A stretch of DNA of 64,000 nucleotides from Chloroflexota bacterium (GCA_013388855.1 JACAEM010000031.1:186001-250000), one strand, 5' to 3'. Positions 24,785 through 33,494 are shown, counted from the first letter of the stretch. Notes: generated from the letters alone by a model not told the origin. Numbers and translations are program-made.

Positions 24785-27055
24785 TTAGCCGATCTGAAAA
24801 TGGATCTCCGTTCCGAAAACGGCGGTTTCACCGCCTTTCGGGTCGCTCAACGGCAGCATCACATGGAAATGGCTGCCGGGGAAGTTGACTTCATCGTAGC
24901 CCTGGCTTTCCACCCAGATGCGCCCACCGTGCGCCTCGACGATGCCTTTGGAGAGCGCCAGCCCCAGCCCTGCGCCGCTCCCTTTGAATCGGGTTTTGCT
25001 GGTGGAATGTTTGGAGAGTTCGCCTGGCTGGTAGAACTTGCTGAAAATGATGTCGCGCGAAGCCGGGTCCACGCCCACGCCCGTGTCGCTGACGATGAAT
25101 TCGACCCCGCCGTTTGGCAGGTCCGAGTTTTGGGCGGCAAAGACCCTGGCGGTGATATTGACCTTGCCTTCGTCGGGGGAGAACTTGATGGCGTTGTTGA
25201 TCAGGTGTTGGAAGAGTTTCTTCAGTAGGTTGGGGTCGGCTTTGAGCATGGGCAGCGCCGGGATGTTGATGGTGAGGGTTTGCTTGCGCTCCCGGAAGGT
25301 CTTTTCCAGTTTCTGACAGACTTCTTTGATGAGGATTCCCGTATCGACCGGGGTGAGGTGAAGTTGCAGAGTGCGCGTGTCGATCTGGGCGATGTCGAAC
25401 ATCGAGTCCATGATCTCGTGCAGGCGCTTGGTGCCCTTCGAGATGCCTTTGAGCATCTCGTGTGCCTCAGGCGGGAGGCTCTGGTCTTCGATCAACATCT
25501 CGGTATAGCCGATCATGGTGGTAAGCGGCGTGCGGAGTTCGTGCGAGGCGATGCTGATGAAATCGGACTTGGTCTGGTCGAGCCGTTCGAGGTCGCGGTT
25601 GGCTTTGTCGAGCGAGCGGTATGCCTGCCGCAGTTCGTTGTTGAGTTGTACCAGGTTGTCGACGAGACGGGCGTTCTCGAGCGCGACCGCCGTCTGGTTT
25701 GCCAGCGCTGAGAGAGTGACCAGATCCTCGGCGGTGTAGCGATTGCCGCTGATTTTCGCGCCGAGGGCGAGCAAACCGATCCATTCGCGCTTGGAAAAGA
25801 TGGGCAGGTATACCTCGGCTTCAAGGAAGTTAAACCACTCGCGTTCGGCGGTGGAGACCGGTCGAAATGCCGGGAGCAGGTCCAGGTCGTATTGAAGAAG
25901 CGGGCGTTGTTCCTGCACCAGTTGTTTGACGACAGGGTGTTCGCTTGTCAGGTTCATCACCTTGATTTGTCGTTCACCGGGGTTGCGCACAGCGCGCAGG
26001 CGATATTCCTTTTCTCCGTCTTTGTTCAACTCGGAGTCTACGAGGAAGAGAAAACCACGCGTAATGTCCATCGCCTCGATGATGAGCCCCACGGCGACAT
26101 TTGCCAGCCTCTGCATGTCGAGGATGTTACTGATCTGTTCGCTGTAGGCATGCAGGGTCTTGCTCGGATGGAATTCCTGCAGGTTGTACCATTTGTTGAC
26201 CAGGCGGCGCACTGCGGACAGCAGGGGGGTGAAGATGAACGATAGCACCAGTGCGATGCCCGCGCCGACCAGCAGTTCGTTGTAGTTCGGCAGGGCATTG
26301 AACACGGCGCGTGAGGCCAGCGAACCGGCAAGATAGAAGCCCACGATCACGAGCGTGGTGATGATGTAGGTCAACACGCGCCGCGCCACTTCGCGCAAGT
26401 CCGGCGGGTCGTGCGTGACGATGATCAGCGCCGCCAGCACCGCTGCCCCCAGTCTCACGAAATTGCCCGGGATTGGGAATCCCGCCATGATGAACAGGTC
26501 ATTGACCAGGATCAACAGAAAAGCGGGTGTCCAATAGTTCAGCCGGTTCCGGTAAAGCGGCAATTTCGATTTCGAGTAGGCCGAACGCACGTTGAAGAAC
26601 GCGGCAACTGTGAAAACCGCCCAACCGACCATCGCCCACAGAGGGGCGAGGCGTTCGAGGGTGAGCGAAACATTCCCGTTGGTCCAAATCACCTTGCCCA
26701 GCCCCAGCAGATTTGGCACGATGACGACGAATCCCAGCGCCCAGAACGCGCCGATACCGAGCCAAAAGCGCATGTCCCGCCGGGTGAAGGTAAGGATCGA
26801 AAGGAGCAAGATGAATGCCAGTGCCAGCGCGCCATAGATCTGAAAATCGACCGCCACCCGATTGATGATCGGCCAACGCCCGCCGCGCCATAATGCCTCG
26901 CCCGCCGTGATGACCAGCGCCAGCATAACATAGCCGCTGAACAAATGAGCGGCAGTTTCCTGTCCGGTACGACGTTGTTGCAGGGTTGCAAGCACAGGCA
27001 GGTACAACGCCGCCAAAACCAGCAAAAGGATCAGGTTGAAACTCTGGGGTGACAT
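24785..27055 (-). CDS. Membrane sensor histidine kinase with GAF domain
   Basis: The 756-residue protein has seven to eight N-terminal membrane segments (residues 1-270), a GAF-like sensor domain (about 310-480), a short coiled coil (NELRQAYRSLDKANRDLERLDQ), a HisKA domain with the phosphorylated His505 in SIASHELRTPLTTMIGY, and an HATPase domain with the N box HLINNAIKFSPDEG, G1 DTGVGVDP and G2 GSGAGLGLALSKGIVEAHGG. The membrane part resembles 7TM sensor modules. No response regulator is adjacent, so it is an orphan kinase. TATACT lies eight bases before the start codon. Confidence 0.9.
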   Translation of the reverse strand: MSPQSFNLILLLVLAALYLPVLATLQQRRTGQETAAHLFSGYVMLALVITAGEALWRGGRWPIINRVAVDFQIYGALALAFILLLSILTFTRRDMRFWLGIGAFWALGFVVIVPNLLGLGKVIWTNGNVSLTLERLAPLWAMVGWAVFTVAAFFNVRSAYSKSKLPLYRNRLNYWTPAFLLILVNDLFIMAGFPIPGNFVRLGAAVLAALIIVTHDPPDLREVARRVLTYIITTLVIVGFYLAGSLASRAVFNALPNYNELLVGAGIALVLSFIFTPLLSAVRRLVNKWYNLQEFHPSKTLHAYSEQISNILDMQRLANVAVGLIIEAMDITRGFLFLVDSELNKDGEKEYRLRAVRNPGERQIKVMNLTSEHPVVKQLVQEQRPLLQYDLDLLPAFRPVSTAEREWFNFLEAEVYLPIFSKREWIGLLALGAKISGNRYTAEDLVTLSALANQTAVALENARLVDNLVQLNNELRQAYRSLDKANRDLERLDQTKSDFISIASHELRTPLTTMIGYTEMLIEDQSLPPEAHEMLKGISKGTKRLHEIMDSMFDIAQIDTRTLQLHLTPVDTGILIKEVCQKLEKTFRERKQTLTINIPALPMLKADPNLLKKLFQHLINNAIKFSPDEGKVNITARVFAAQNSDLPNGGVEFIVSDTGVGVDPASRDIIFSKFYQPGELSKHSTSKTRFKGSGAGLGLALSKGIVEAHGGRIWVESQGYDEVNFPGSHFHVMLPLSDPKGGETAVFGTEIHFQIG

Positions 27056-27063
27056 CGCCGCAA

Positions 27064-27096
27064 AGTATACTCGAAATCAAACAAGAGGGTTATCAT
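27064..27096. promoter_or_regulatory. Divergent -10 boxes close to two start codons
   Basis: On the minus strand TATACT (plus coordinates 27064-27069) is eight bases before the kinase ATG (27055). On the plus strand TATCAT (27091-27096) is six bases before the GH13 ATG (27103). The intergenic region is only 47 bases. The plus-strand box is the weaker of the two. Confidence 0.4.
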
Positions 27097-27102
27097 TACG
27101 TC

Positions 27103-29919
27103 ATGCGCATCACACGAACCTCCCGCGACACCTATCGATTTACTTCGGATTTCTTCCGCCCGGATGGCGGCGTGACTTTTCAGGATTACGCCTCCGCCCG
27201 CAGGTTTGCCGCCCAACTATCGGCGCATCGGACTCAGCCGGTGCCCGCCTCCGATATTTACGCGATGCAACTTATCGACGAGGCGCTGCGCGCGCTGGTG
27301 AAGCATTTTGCCCCGCCGGCAGTCATGACGGCCGCGGTCACACACGCCGACGAAAGTCTGGGGCCTGATTCAGTCGTGGCAACGCAGAAGAAATTTATCT
27401 CAGAATTCCCGCCCGAGACGATTTACCGCGGCGATGAGAAAGTCGACGAATACATCAGCAAACTCACCAATGGGCGCATCCAGACCGTGGAGGAGTTGAT
27501 CTATGTCTTCACGCACAATTCCAACCCGGCAGTACATCCGATCCTTGATTTGGTGGACGACGAGCCATTGGAGCCGACCGCGTACAAGAGCCTCATTGCG
27601 TCATTGAATACGTTCTTTGCCAAAATTGCGAAAGAGGATGCTGGACCCGGCGGGGGGGAATCGTTGTTCGAGATCCTGCGCGCCCCGGCGGAGGCTGCAC
27701 CGTATTCACTGGAAGGTCAACTGCAATTTATCCTCGATAAGTGGGGGCATCTGCTCGACGAGAGCTTTGTAGCGCGCATCATCCGCGGTATGGACTTTTT
27801 GCGCGAGGAGGTCATCCGCAGGAATTTGGCGCACGGCGATTTCAAACCCGAAATTCCCGCGCCTGCTTACAGCGGCGGCGAATATGCCGAATATGAACGC
27901 TATAGCCCAGATAAAGATTGGATGCCGCGTTTGATTCTCATCGCAAAGAATTCCTACGTCTGGCTCGAACAACTCTCCCGCAAATACGCACGCTGGATCC
28001 AGACCCTCGACCAAATCCCCGATGAAGAACTCGACCTCCTGCAACAGCGCGGCTTCACCGGGCTGTGGCTCATCGGTCTGTGGGAACGTTCGCGCGCCAG
28101 CCAGCGCATCAAGCAGAGGATGGGCGACGCGGATGCCGTCGCTTCGGCATATTCGCTCTACTCCTATGACATCGCCGCCGACCTAGGCGGATGGTCTGCG
28201 CTCGAAAACCTGCGCGCCCGCGCCTGGCAGAGGGGCATCCGCCTCTCGGCAGATATGGTCCCCAACCACATGGGCATTGACTCGAAGTGGGTCATCGAAC
28301 ATCCCGATTGGTTCTTGTCGCTTCCGTATTCGCCGTATCCTTCGTATTCGTTCAAATCCGAAAATCTTTCCGATGACATTCGCGTGGGAATCTATCTCGA
28401 AGATCATTATTACGACAAGACCGATGCGGCGGTCGTGTTTCAGCGCCGCGACCATCACACGGGCGATGTGCGCTATGTCTATCACGGCAACGACGGCACC
28501 TCCTTTCCTTGGAACGACACCGCGCAACTCAACTACCTTAAAGCCGAAGTGCGCGAGGCGGTCATTCAAACCATTTTGCACGTGGCGCGCAACTTCCCCA
28601 TCATCCGCTTCGACGCGGCGATGACGCTGGCGAAGAAGCACATTCAACGCCTTTGGTTCCCCGAACCCGGCGCGGGCGGCGCGATTCCGTCCCGATCCGA
28701 GCACGGCATGACCAGGTCCGAGTTCGATGCGCTCATGCCGAACGAGTTCTGGCGCGAGGTGGTGGATCGCGTCGCGGCGGAGGTCCCCGATACCCTGCTC
28801 CTCGCCGAGGCGTTCTGGCTGCTTGAAGGCTACTTCGTCCGCACGCTGGGGATGCACCGCGTCTATAATTCCGCCTTCATGCACATGCTGCGCGATGAGG
28901 ACAACGCCAAATACCGCCTGGCAATCAAGAACACGCTGGAGTTCGACCCCCAAATCCTCAAGCGTTACGTCAACTTCATGAACAACCCGGACGAAAAGAC
29001 CGCCATCGAGCAGTTCGGCGACGGCGACAAGTATTTTGGAGTCTGCACTGTGTTGGCGACTTTGCCCGGTCTGCCCATGTTCGGTCACGGACAAATCGAG
29101 GGCTTCCGCGAAAAATACGGGATGGAATTCCGTAAGCCCAAATGGGACGAGACGCCCAACGAAGGGCTGATTGCCGGCCACGAATGGAAGATCTTCCCGC
29201 TTCTTCACCGCCGCTATCTGTTCGCCGACGTGGAGCATTTCTTCCTCTACGACTTCTACACCCCAAACGGCTCTGTGGACGAAAACGTCTTCGCCTATTC
29301 CAACCTCTTCAACGACGAACGCGCGCTCGTCCTCTACCACAACCGCTTTGCCGAGACCCGCGGCTGGATCAAGACCTCCGCCGCCTACCTCGATAAAGCC
29401 ACCGGCGACCTGCGCCAGAAATCCCTTGCCGAAGCATTAGGCTTGCCCTTTGAAGGCTACGTCATCTTCAAGGATTACGTTACACACCTGGAGTACATCC
29501 GCTCGTGCGAGGAACTCTGGAGCAAGGGACTCTACGTCGAACTGCACGCCTACCAGCATCACGTGTTCATGGATTGGCGTTTCGTGGACGATCCGCGCTG
29601 GGGCGACATTCACTCCGCATTGAGCGGCGCGGGTGTTGCCTCCATGCAAGGAAGATTTGATGAGATGTTTGGTAAGAATGAGGAGGCGATTGTAAAAGAG
29701 GTGAAGGTTAAAAAACCGAGGAAAAAAGCGGAAAGTGGAAAGAAGAAAGTAGTAAGTGCCAGGAAAGCCGCGACCACAAAGGTTGTAAAAGAGACAAAGA
29801 AAACTCCCGCCAAAAAGAAGACCGAGACAACAAAGACCACGGTTAAGAAAACATCTGCCAAGGGAACAAAGACCAGGGTATCTAAGAAAACAGTTCAGAA
29901 GAAGAGTTCAGCGAAATAA
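27103..29919 (+). CDS. GH13 alpha-amylase-family enzyme with a lysine-rich C-terminal tail
   Basis: The 938-residue protein has an N-terminal domain of about 300 residues, a GH13 barrel and a basic tail. Barrel markers are LRARAWQRGIRLSADMVPNHMGID, IIRFDAAM with the expected nucleophile Asp504, LLLAEAFW with the acid/base Glu569, and MNNPDEKT with Asp630 in place of the usual NHD. It probably acts on alpha-glucans; hydrolase or transglycosylase is open. Residues 867-938 hold about 26 lysines with Ala, Thr, Ser and Val, resembling histone H1-like tails, and no acidic balance. The tail is in frame with no stop, so it is real protein. No signal peptide is seen. Confidence 0.87.
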   Translation: MRITRTSRDTYRFTSDFFRPDGGVTFQDYASARRFAAQLSAHRTQPVPASDIYAMQLIDEALRALVKHFAPPAVMTAAVTHADESLGPDSVVATQKKFISEFPPETIYRGDEKVDEYISKLTNGRIQTVEELIYVFTHNSNPAVHPILDLVDDEPLEPTAYKSLIASLNTFFAKIAKEDAGPGGGESLFEILRAPAEAAPYSLEGQLQFILDKWGHLLDESFVARIIRGMDFLREEVIRRNLAHGDFKPEIPAPAYSGGEYAEYERYSPDKDWMPRLILIAKNSYVWLEQLSRKYARWIQTLDQIPDEELDLLQQRGFTGLWLIGLWERSRASQRIKQRMGDADAVASAYSLYSYDIAADLGGWSALENLRARAWQRGIRLSADMVPNHMGIDSKWVIEHPDWFLSLPYSPYPSYSFKSENLSDDIRVGIYLEDHYYDKTDAAVVFQRRDHHTGDVRYVYHGNDGTSFPWNDTAQLNYLKAEVREAVIQTILHVARNFPIIRFDAAMTLAKKHIQRLWFPEPGAGGAIPSRSEHGMTRSEFDALMPNEFWREVVDRVAAEVPDTLLLAEAFWLLEGYFVRTLGMHRVYNSAFMHMLRDEDNAKYRLAIKNTLEFDPQILKRYVNFMNNPDEKTAIEQFGDGDKYFGVCTVLATLPGLPMFGHGQIEGFREKYGMEFRKPKWDETPNEGLIAGHEWKIFPLLHRRYLFADVEHFFLYDFYTPNGSVDENVFAYSNLFNDERALVLYHNRFAETRGWIKTSAAYLDKATGDLRQKSLAEALGLPFEGYVIFKDYVTHLEYIRSCEELWSKGLYVELHAYQHHVFMDWRFVDDPRWGDIHSALSGAGVASMQGRFDEMFGKNEEAIVKEVKVKKPRKKAESGKKKVVSARKAATTKVVKETKKTPAKKKTETTKTTVKKTSAKGTKTRVSKKTVQKKSSAK

Positions 29920-29928
29920 CTTTGCTTC

Positions 29929-29954
29929 CCGGCGGTCTCTGACCGCCGGTTTTT
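29929..29954 (+). terminator. Rho-independent terminator of the GH13 gene
   Basis: CCGGCGGTC (29929-29937) pairs with GACCGCCGG (29941-29949), loop TCT, followed by TTTTT. Confidence 0.88.
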
Positions 29955-29979
29955 ATTAAAGTCTAGTTTGGAGCGAGCC

Positions 29980-30075
29980 TTGAACCTCAAACTCTATTCC
30001 CTCACCCTACTCGTCTTTCTCGGCATCGACCCGGCCTGGCAGAAGAGGGAACAGCAGGTTATTTTCCTCCGTTAA
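29980..30075 (+). CDS. Possible small or truncated gene (31 residues)
   Basis: A TTG with GGAG six bases upstream opens a frame that reads NLKLYSLTLLVFLGIDPAW... and stops at TAA 30073-30075. It has a hydrophobic stretch of about nine residues. The reading ends inside the 3' end of the convergent TIR-linked gene. It could be the remnant of a longer gene cut off when the TIR genes arrived, a small membrane peptide, or chance. I have no family for it. Confidence 0.2.
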   Translation: MNLKLYSLTLLVFLGIDPAWQKREQQVIFLR

Positions 30076-30949
30076 ATTGGATAACTCTGAAATTATCAAA
30101 ATTAACTGCGCCATTTTGGGCTTGAATGACCAAAGTCCAGAGTAGTCCAGCCCAGGTCTCGTCATAACGGTTTCGGAATTCGAGCGTTTCAGTTAAATCT
30201 TCCGGATCCCAGATTACGTTAAGGATTTCGCCGTTTGGCAGAATGGCAAGCAATAGGGTATAAACTTTATCTGATACTACAGATAAAGTTCCCAAATATC
30301 CTCCCCAAATGTAATCCGGACCGTATATGTCTGTAATAGGCGTGGTACTGTTTTCTATATATATGCCGAACCGCCTAAATGGGTCAGTTCCATAAGAGCC
30401 AAAATTCAAATAAACCAGAAAAGTGGATCTTCCTATGAAATTGAAGTCAATGAGAACGCCTTCATTGTCGGAGAAATCCGACGGATACCATGCGCCGTCA
30501 TAGTTGTCGTTGCCGTTAATTTCCATTACACCATTCTCGATCTTTCCGGCTTGGACATTCCAATCACTTTCCGATGGATTGTCAAAGGTATCGACTTGGA
30601 TTATTTGTACATCATTCAAGTATCGTGCGAGAATATCTGGCGCAGGAATATTGGGCTCTACAGACGCTTCTGCTTCCACGGGTGCGTCGGTCGGTGTGCC
30701 TGACGCCGTTTCTGTAGGCGCGGCAACCGTCAAAGTTGGACTGCTCAGACTGGCGCCAGTAACCGGTACTGGGCGTGTGTATAGCCTGTAGCCGCCCCAT
30801 ACAGCCCCGAATGCCAGGACGCATATCGCCATGATAACTCCAGCGGCAAAGATCCATCGGGCGGGTTGGTTTTTGGTCTTCGAATTTGCAGAGACGGATG
30901 TGGATGGTGAGCGCCCTGCTGTTTCCCCCTTGGAGAATGAACGCTTCAT
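30059..30949 (-). CDS. Membrane-anchored protein with LamG/jellyroll-like domain, partner of TIR protein
   Basis: The 296-residue protein has a basic N-terminus, one membrane segment (residues 32-54), a Thr/Ala/Glu-rich linker and a beta-rich extracytoplasmic domain (VDTFDNPSESDWNVQAGKIE, GVLIDFNFIGRSTFLVYLNFG, TWAGLLWTLVIQ, VNFDNFRVIQ) that resembles concanavalin-like LamG or 3-keto-glycoside hydrolase-type folds. The ATG at 30949 overlaps the stop of the TIR gene as ATGA; ATG 30955 is an alternative start. The coupling suggests one functional pair: TIR inside the cell and a sensor outside. No catalytic residues are recognised. Confidence 0.75.
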   Translation of the reverse strand: MKRSFSKGETAGRSPSTSVSANSKTKNQPARWIFAAGVIMAICVLAFGAVWGGYRLYTRPVPVTGASLSSPTLTVAAPTETASGTPTDAPVEAEASVEPNIPAPDILARYLNDVQIIQVDTFDNPSESDWNVQAGKIENGVMEINGNDNYDGAWYPSDFSDNEGVLIDFNFIGRSTFLVYLNFGSYGTDPFRRFGIYIENSTTPITDIYGPDYIWGGYLGTLSVVSDKVYTLLLAILPNGEILNVIWDPEDLTETLEFRNRYDETWAGLLWTLVIQAQNGAVNFDNFRVIQFNGGK

Positions 30950-31374
30950 TTCCATGGTTTGTTTTTTTCAATATAAAAATCAATAGCAGCCCTCAGGGCA
31001 GTTAAGCCAGCATCCTCATCGGTGCGAAGATCAACATACTGACGGGTGACCAACCGGAGGGGAAGCGAATCGTCCTCATCGCCTTTTATCAGTACAGGAA
31101 ACACGCGTTTATTGAATTGATCTGCATAGGTGATTTCGCGTCGCACCCATTCAGAATTTTTCGAATCGGGTGACAGGATCACGATCACAGCAAATGCCCT
31201 CTTGAGAGCGTCTTCGATGGATTGTTCCCATGCGGCAGTGCCTGGGATCAGTTTTTCATTGTCCACCCATACTTTGAATCCCTGATCGCGTAAAAAGAAC
31301 GCGATTTTTTGCATTGCTTCCTTATCTCTGCGGCTGTAACTGATAAAGATTGATTCTGTGGGTAAATTAGGCAT
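30946..31374 (-). CDS. Stand-alone TIR-domain protein
   Basis: A 142-residue protein consisting of one TIR domain. It has the box 1-like IFISYSRRD, the loop KVWVDNEKLIPGTAAWEQSI, VIVILSPDSKNSEWVRREI with the candidate NADase Glu80, and RVFPVLI. In studied TIR enzymes the equivalent Glu cleaves NAD+. The protein has no membrane segment, but its gene is coupled by ATGA to a membrane-anchored protein. AGAGG lies upstream of the ATG. Sequence similarity to the TIR domain at 32999 is high, including the invariant PGT and SEWVRREI texts. Confidence 0.9.
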   Translation of the reverse strand: MPNLPTESIFISYSRRDKEAMQKIAFFLRDQGFKVWVDNEKLIPGTAAWEQSIEDALKRAFAVIVILSPDSKNSEWVRREITYADQFNKRVFPVLIKGDEDDSLPLRLVTRQYVDLRTDEDAGLTALRAAIDFYIEKNKPWK

Positions 31375-31437
31375 GTTGCCTCTTTCTTATTATACGGTAA
31401 AGGTGACTATTAAACACCGATAGACATGACTAGAACG

Positions 31438-31522
31438 CGTCTCAAAAAAACTTGCTTGACAAAAGTCCTCAAATTACGAGGAAAATCTGGCAATTTGAGG
31501 CACTTTTACTATTTTTGAGATG
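31438..31522. repeat. Long imperfect inverted repeat between two TIR genes; includes the upstream gene's terminator
   Basis: The inner arms are AAAAGTCCTCAAATT (31461-31475) and AATTTGAGG followed by CACTTTT (31492-31507), pairing with one bulge. The outer arms are GTCTCAAAAA (31439-31448) and TTTTTGAGAT (31512-31521). On the minus strand the inner stem is followed by ACTTTTGTCAAGCAAG and a T run, so it should terminate the propeller-TIR gene. The length and outer repeat also fit a MITE-like element. Confidence 0.6.
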
Positions 31523-31526
31523 ACTT

Positions 31527-32999
31527 CTAATTTCCCCATCTTGGCTGATAATCGCAATAATTGTTGTTTGTTAGTTGCCGCAGGTCGGAACCGTCCACGC
31601 GCATGATGAAGATTTCGCAGGAATTCTGATCTTTGCCGGCCACATTGGTGTAACCAGTGAATGCGATCCATTTCCCATCAGGAGAGACGCTGGCGCCCTG
31701 GGCATTGAGCCCGATTTCTGAAACCCGCCGCAACCCGCTCCCATCTGTGTTCATGAGGTAGACATCGTGCGCAAAGGGACCGCCCTGATCGAAAGAGATC
31801 AGATTATTTACCGACCAATCGCTTCGTCCGCGTGTCTCAATGGTGTCGTTAACCACCTTGGGGTTGAGTTCGTTTATATCCATGATATAGAGCTTGTTCT
31901 TGTCATCTTTCCCCATTGCGAAAAGGACCTGTGTCCCGTCTGGAGACCACGTGCCGTCGTGCACATCCATGCCTGATTTGCTGAATAGCTCTTCCTGAGC
32001 GGTTCCATCCCGGCTCATGATCCAAAGTGAAACGGCGCTGTTTCCAGAGCGGTAATGGAAAATAATATCTGTGCCGCTGGGAGAGATTTCAGGGGAACCG
32101 AGCGCCTTGCCCAAAAACGTGAGTTGCCAGTTCCTTCCATCGGAAAGCTGCATCTCGTAGATCTCTGAAGTTTTGCTGTCACCGACCACGTACACAATAC
32201 TATTTCCGTCCGGGGAGAGGGATGCGTTATAGGATGCCAGATTGGAATTGGTGAGTTGCCGCCAGTTTGAACCATCCCCGTTCATGATACAGACTTCATC
32301 GCCGTTGATCCCGCAGGTGTACACGATCTTACCAGTGGGTTGATCCGGGTCATTGGCGGGTTCCGTTTCGGTGATTACCGGGTCGATCTCCGGCGTGGTC
32401 GCCGTTTCGGTTGCAGTGATGCGGTCCCCGATAAAGCGCACGGTAAAAAATCCGCCTGCAATGCAGAAAATGCCGACCAACGCGATCAGGGCGGGGATGG
32501 CATATTTTTTCCAGTCGCTTGTGACACCCGGTTTGGAGGCGGTCGGTCGTTTCAGGTTGACCTGACTCTGGGTGGCGATCTCCCTCTTGACCTCGACATA
32601 GTCCTTGATGGCGAGCGCCAACTCATCCAGCCCGGATTCGAATTTGGTGCGCAGATCCACGCGCTGGTGATTGGTGAGGCGCAGAGGCGTGGATGTGTTG
32701 TCGTCGCCTTCGATCAACACCGGGAAGATACGCTTGCGGTGCTGTTCTCCGAAACTGATCTCCCGCCTCACCCATTCCGAATTGTTTGATTCCGGGGAGA
32801 GAAGCACGATGATCCCCGTTGCGCCGCGGATTGCTCTTTCGATTTCGCGCTCCCAGGTAGGTGTCCCCGGGACCAGGTTTTCCACATCCACCCAAATATT
32901 GATGCCGCGCTCGCGCAACTCCCGAATGATCCGTCTTTGTTTAACGGTATCTTCGCGGCTATAGCTCATGAAAAAATACGGGGCGGGGGATGTGCTCAT
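31527..32999 (-). CDS. TIR domain - membrane segment - TolB-like beta-propeller protein
   Basis: The 490-residue protein has an N-terminal TIR domain (residues 8-140) with FFMSYSRED, INIWVDVENLVPGTPTWER, SEWVRREI (candidate catalytic Glu80) and RIFPVLIEG. A membrane segment follows at 167-190, then a Thr/Pro/Glu-rich linker and a propeller of TolB/WD40-like repeats (SPDGNSIVYV, SPSGTDIIFHY, SPDGTQVLFAM, SPDGKWIAFTG). This puts TIR inside and the propeller outside, as in a transmembrane receptor. ATG 32999 with GGAGAGAGGT upstream is preferred to a TTG at 33017. The TIR domain is closely like that of the neighbouring 142-residue protein. Confidence 0.9.
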   Translation of the reverse strand: MSTSPAPYFFMSYSREDTVKQRRIIRELRERGINIWVDVENLVPGTPTWEREIERAIRGATGIIVLLSPESNNSEWVRREISFGEQHRKRIFPVLIEGDDNTSTPLRLTNHQRVDLRTKFESGLDELALAIKDYVEVKREIATQSQVNLKRPTASKPGVTSDWKKYAIPALIALVGIFCIAGGFFTVRFIGDRITATETATTPEIDPVITETEPANDPDQPTGKIVYTCGINGDEVCIMNGDGSNWRQLTNSNLASYNASLSPDGNSIVYVVGDSKTSEIYEMQLSDGRNWQLTFLGKALGSPEISPSGTDIIFHYRSGNSAVSLWIMSRDGTAQEELFSKSGMDVHDGTWSPDGTQVLFAMGKDDKNKLYIMDINELNPKVVNDTIETRGRSDWSVNNLISFDQGGPFAHDVYLMNTDGSGLRRVSEIGLNAQGASVSPDGKWIAFTGYTNVAGKDQNSCEIFIMRVDGSDLRQLTNNNYCDYQPRWGN

Positions 33000-33066
33000 G
33001 CGGCGACCTCTCTCCAAAGGCGTATCAATAAATTATAGGATAAAAACGGAAATAGGTAAACAATAA

Positions 33067-33098
33067 AACAGCCCTCTGAGTTTTCTCAAAGGGCTGTT
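33067..33098 (-). terminator. Terminator of the PilZ gene
   Basis: AACAGCCCT (33067-33075) pairs with AGGGCTGTT (33090-33098), with inner GAG/CTC pairs. On the minus strand the stem is followed by TTATTG. It separates the PilZ gene from the TIR gene upstream of 33018. Confidence 0.75.
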
Positions 33099-33101
33099 GT
33101 T

Positions 33102-33494
33102 TCATTCTTCGATTTCCTCGGGGCGCCTCGGCGGGTAGTTGGGCGCCTGTCTGCGAAATTCGTAATTATTCATGACGGCTTCGATGATCGCCTTTTGCCT
33201 CTCCGCAACGACCCTGAATTCCAGACCCACATTGAAATATTCCGGGCTGATATCCTTCTGACACCACACCACACGCGTGGGCAGGGCAATGGATTCATCT
33301 TTGATACCCGGCAGTTCAGGCAATTGGATGGAAATCATCAACTCCCTGTTCACCTCCATACTTTGGTCGCTGATCACCATGGCGCCGATCAGGTTCATAT
33401 CCCCAAGATACCCAATCAACTTTCCGTTTTGCAGGTCGTACACCTGCGAATAGGACATCAGGTCTTTGCGCGGTTGTCTGCGTCTTTCCTGCAT
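33102..33494 (-). CDS. PilZ-domain protein (c-di-GMP-binding candidate)
   Basis: A 130-residue protein. The N-terminal motif RRRQPRKDL supplies the R-x-x-x-R of PilZ domains, and the second motif is seen as GDMNLIGAMVIS (D/N-x-S/N-x-x-G type), where G and S/N would close over the cyclic dinucleotide. It is short, with no attached domain, so it probably acts as an adaptor. ATG 33494 has GTGGAG upstream; GTG 33506 is an alternative. The second motif has N in place of S at the first polar position. Confidence 0.85.
   Translation of the reverse strand: MQERRRQPRKDLMSYSQVYDLQNGKLIGYLGDMNLIGAMVISDQSMEVNRELMISIQLPELPGIKDESIALPTRVVWCQKDISPEYFNVGLEFRVVAERQKAIIEAVMNNYEFRRQAPNYPPRRPEEIEE

Noticed and set aside
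30059-33017. A complete known defence system such as Thoeris around the TIR genes
   Set aside because: No ThsA-like SIR2/SLOG or other effector gene is adjacent; the TIR proteins are attached to membrane and sensor domains instead, so only a receptor-like role is proposed.
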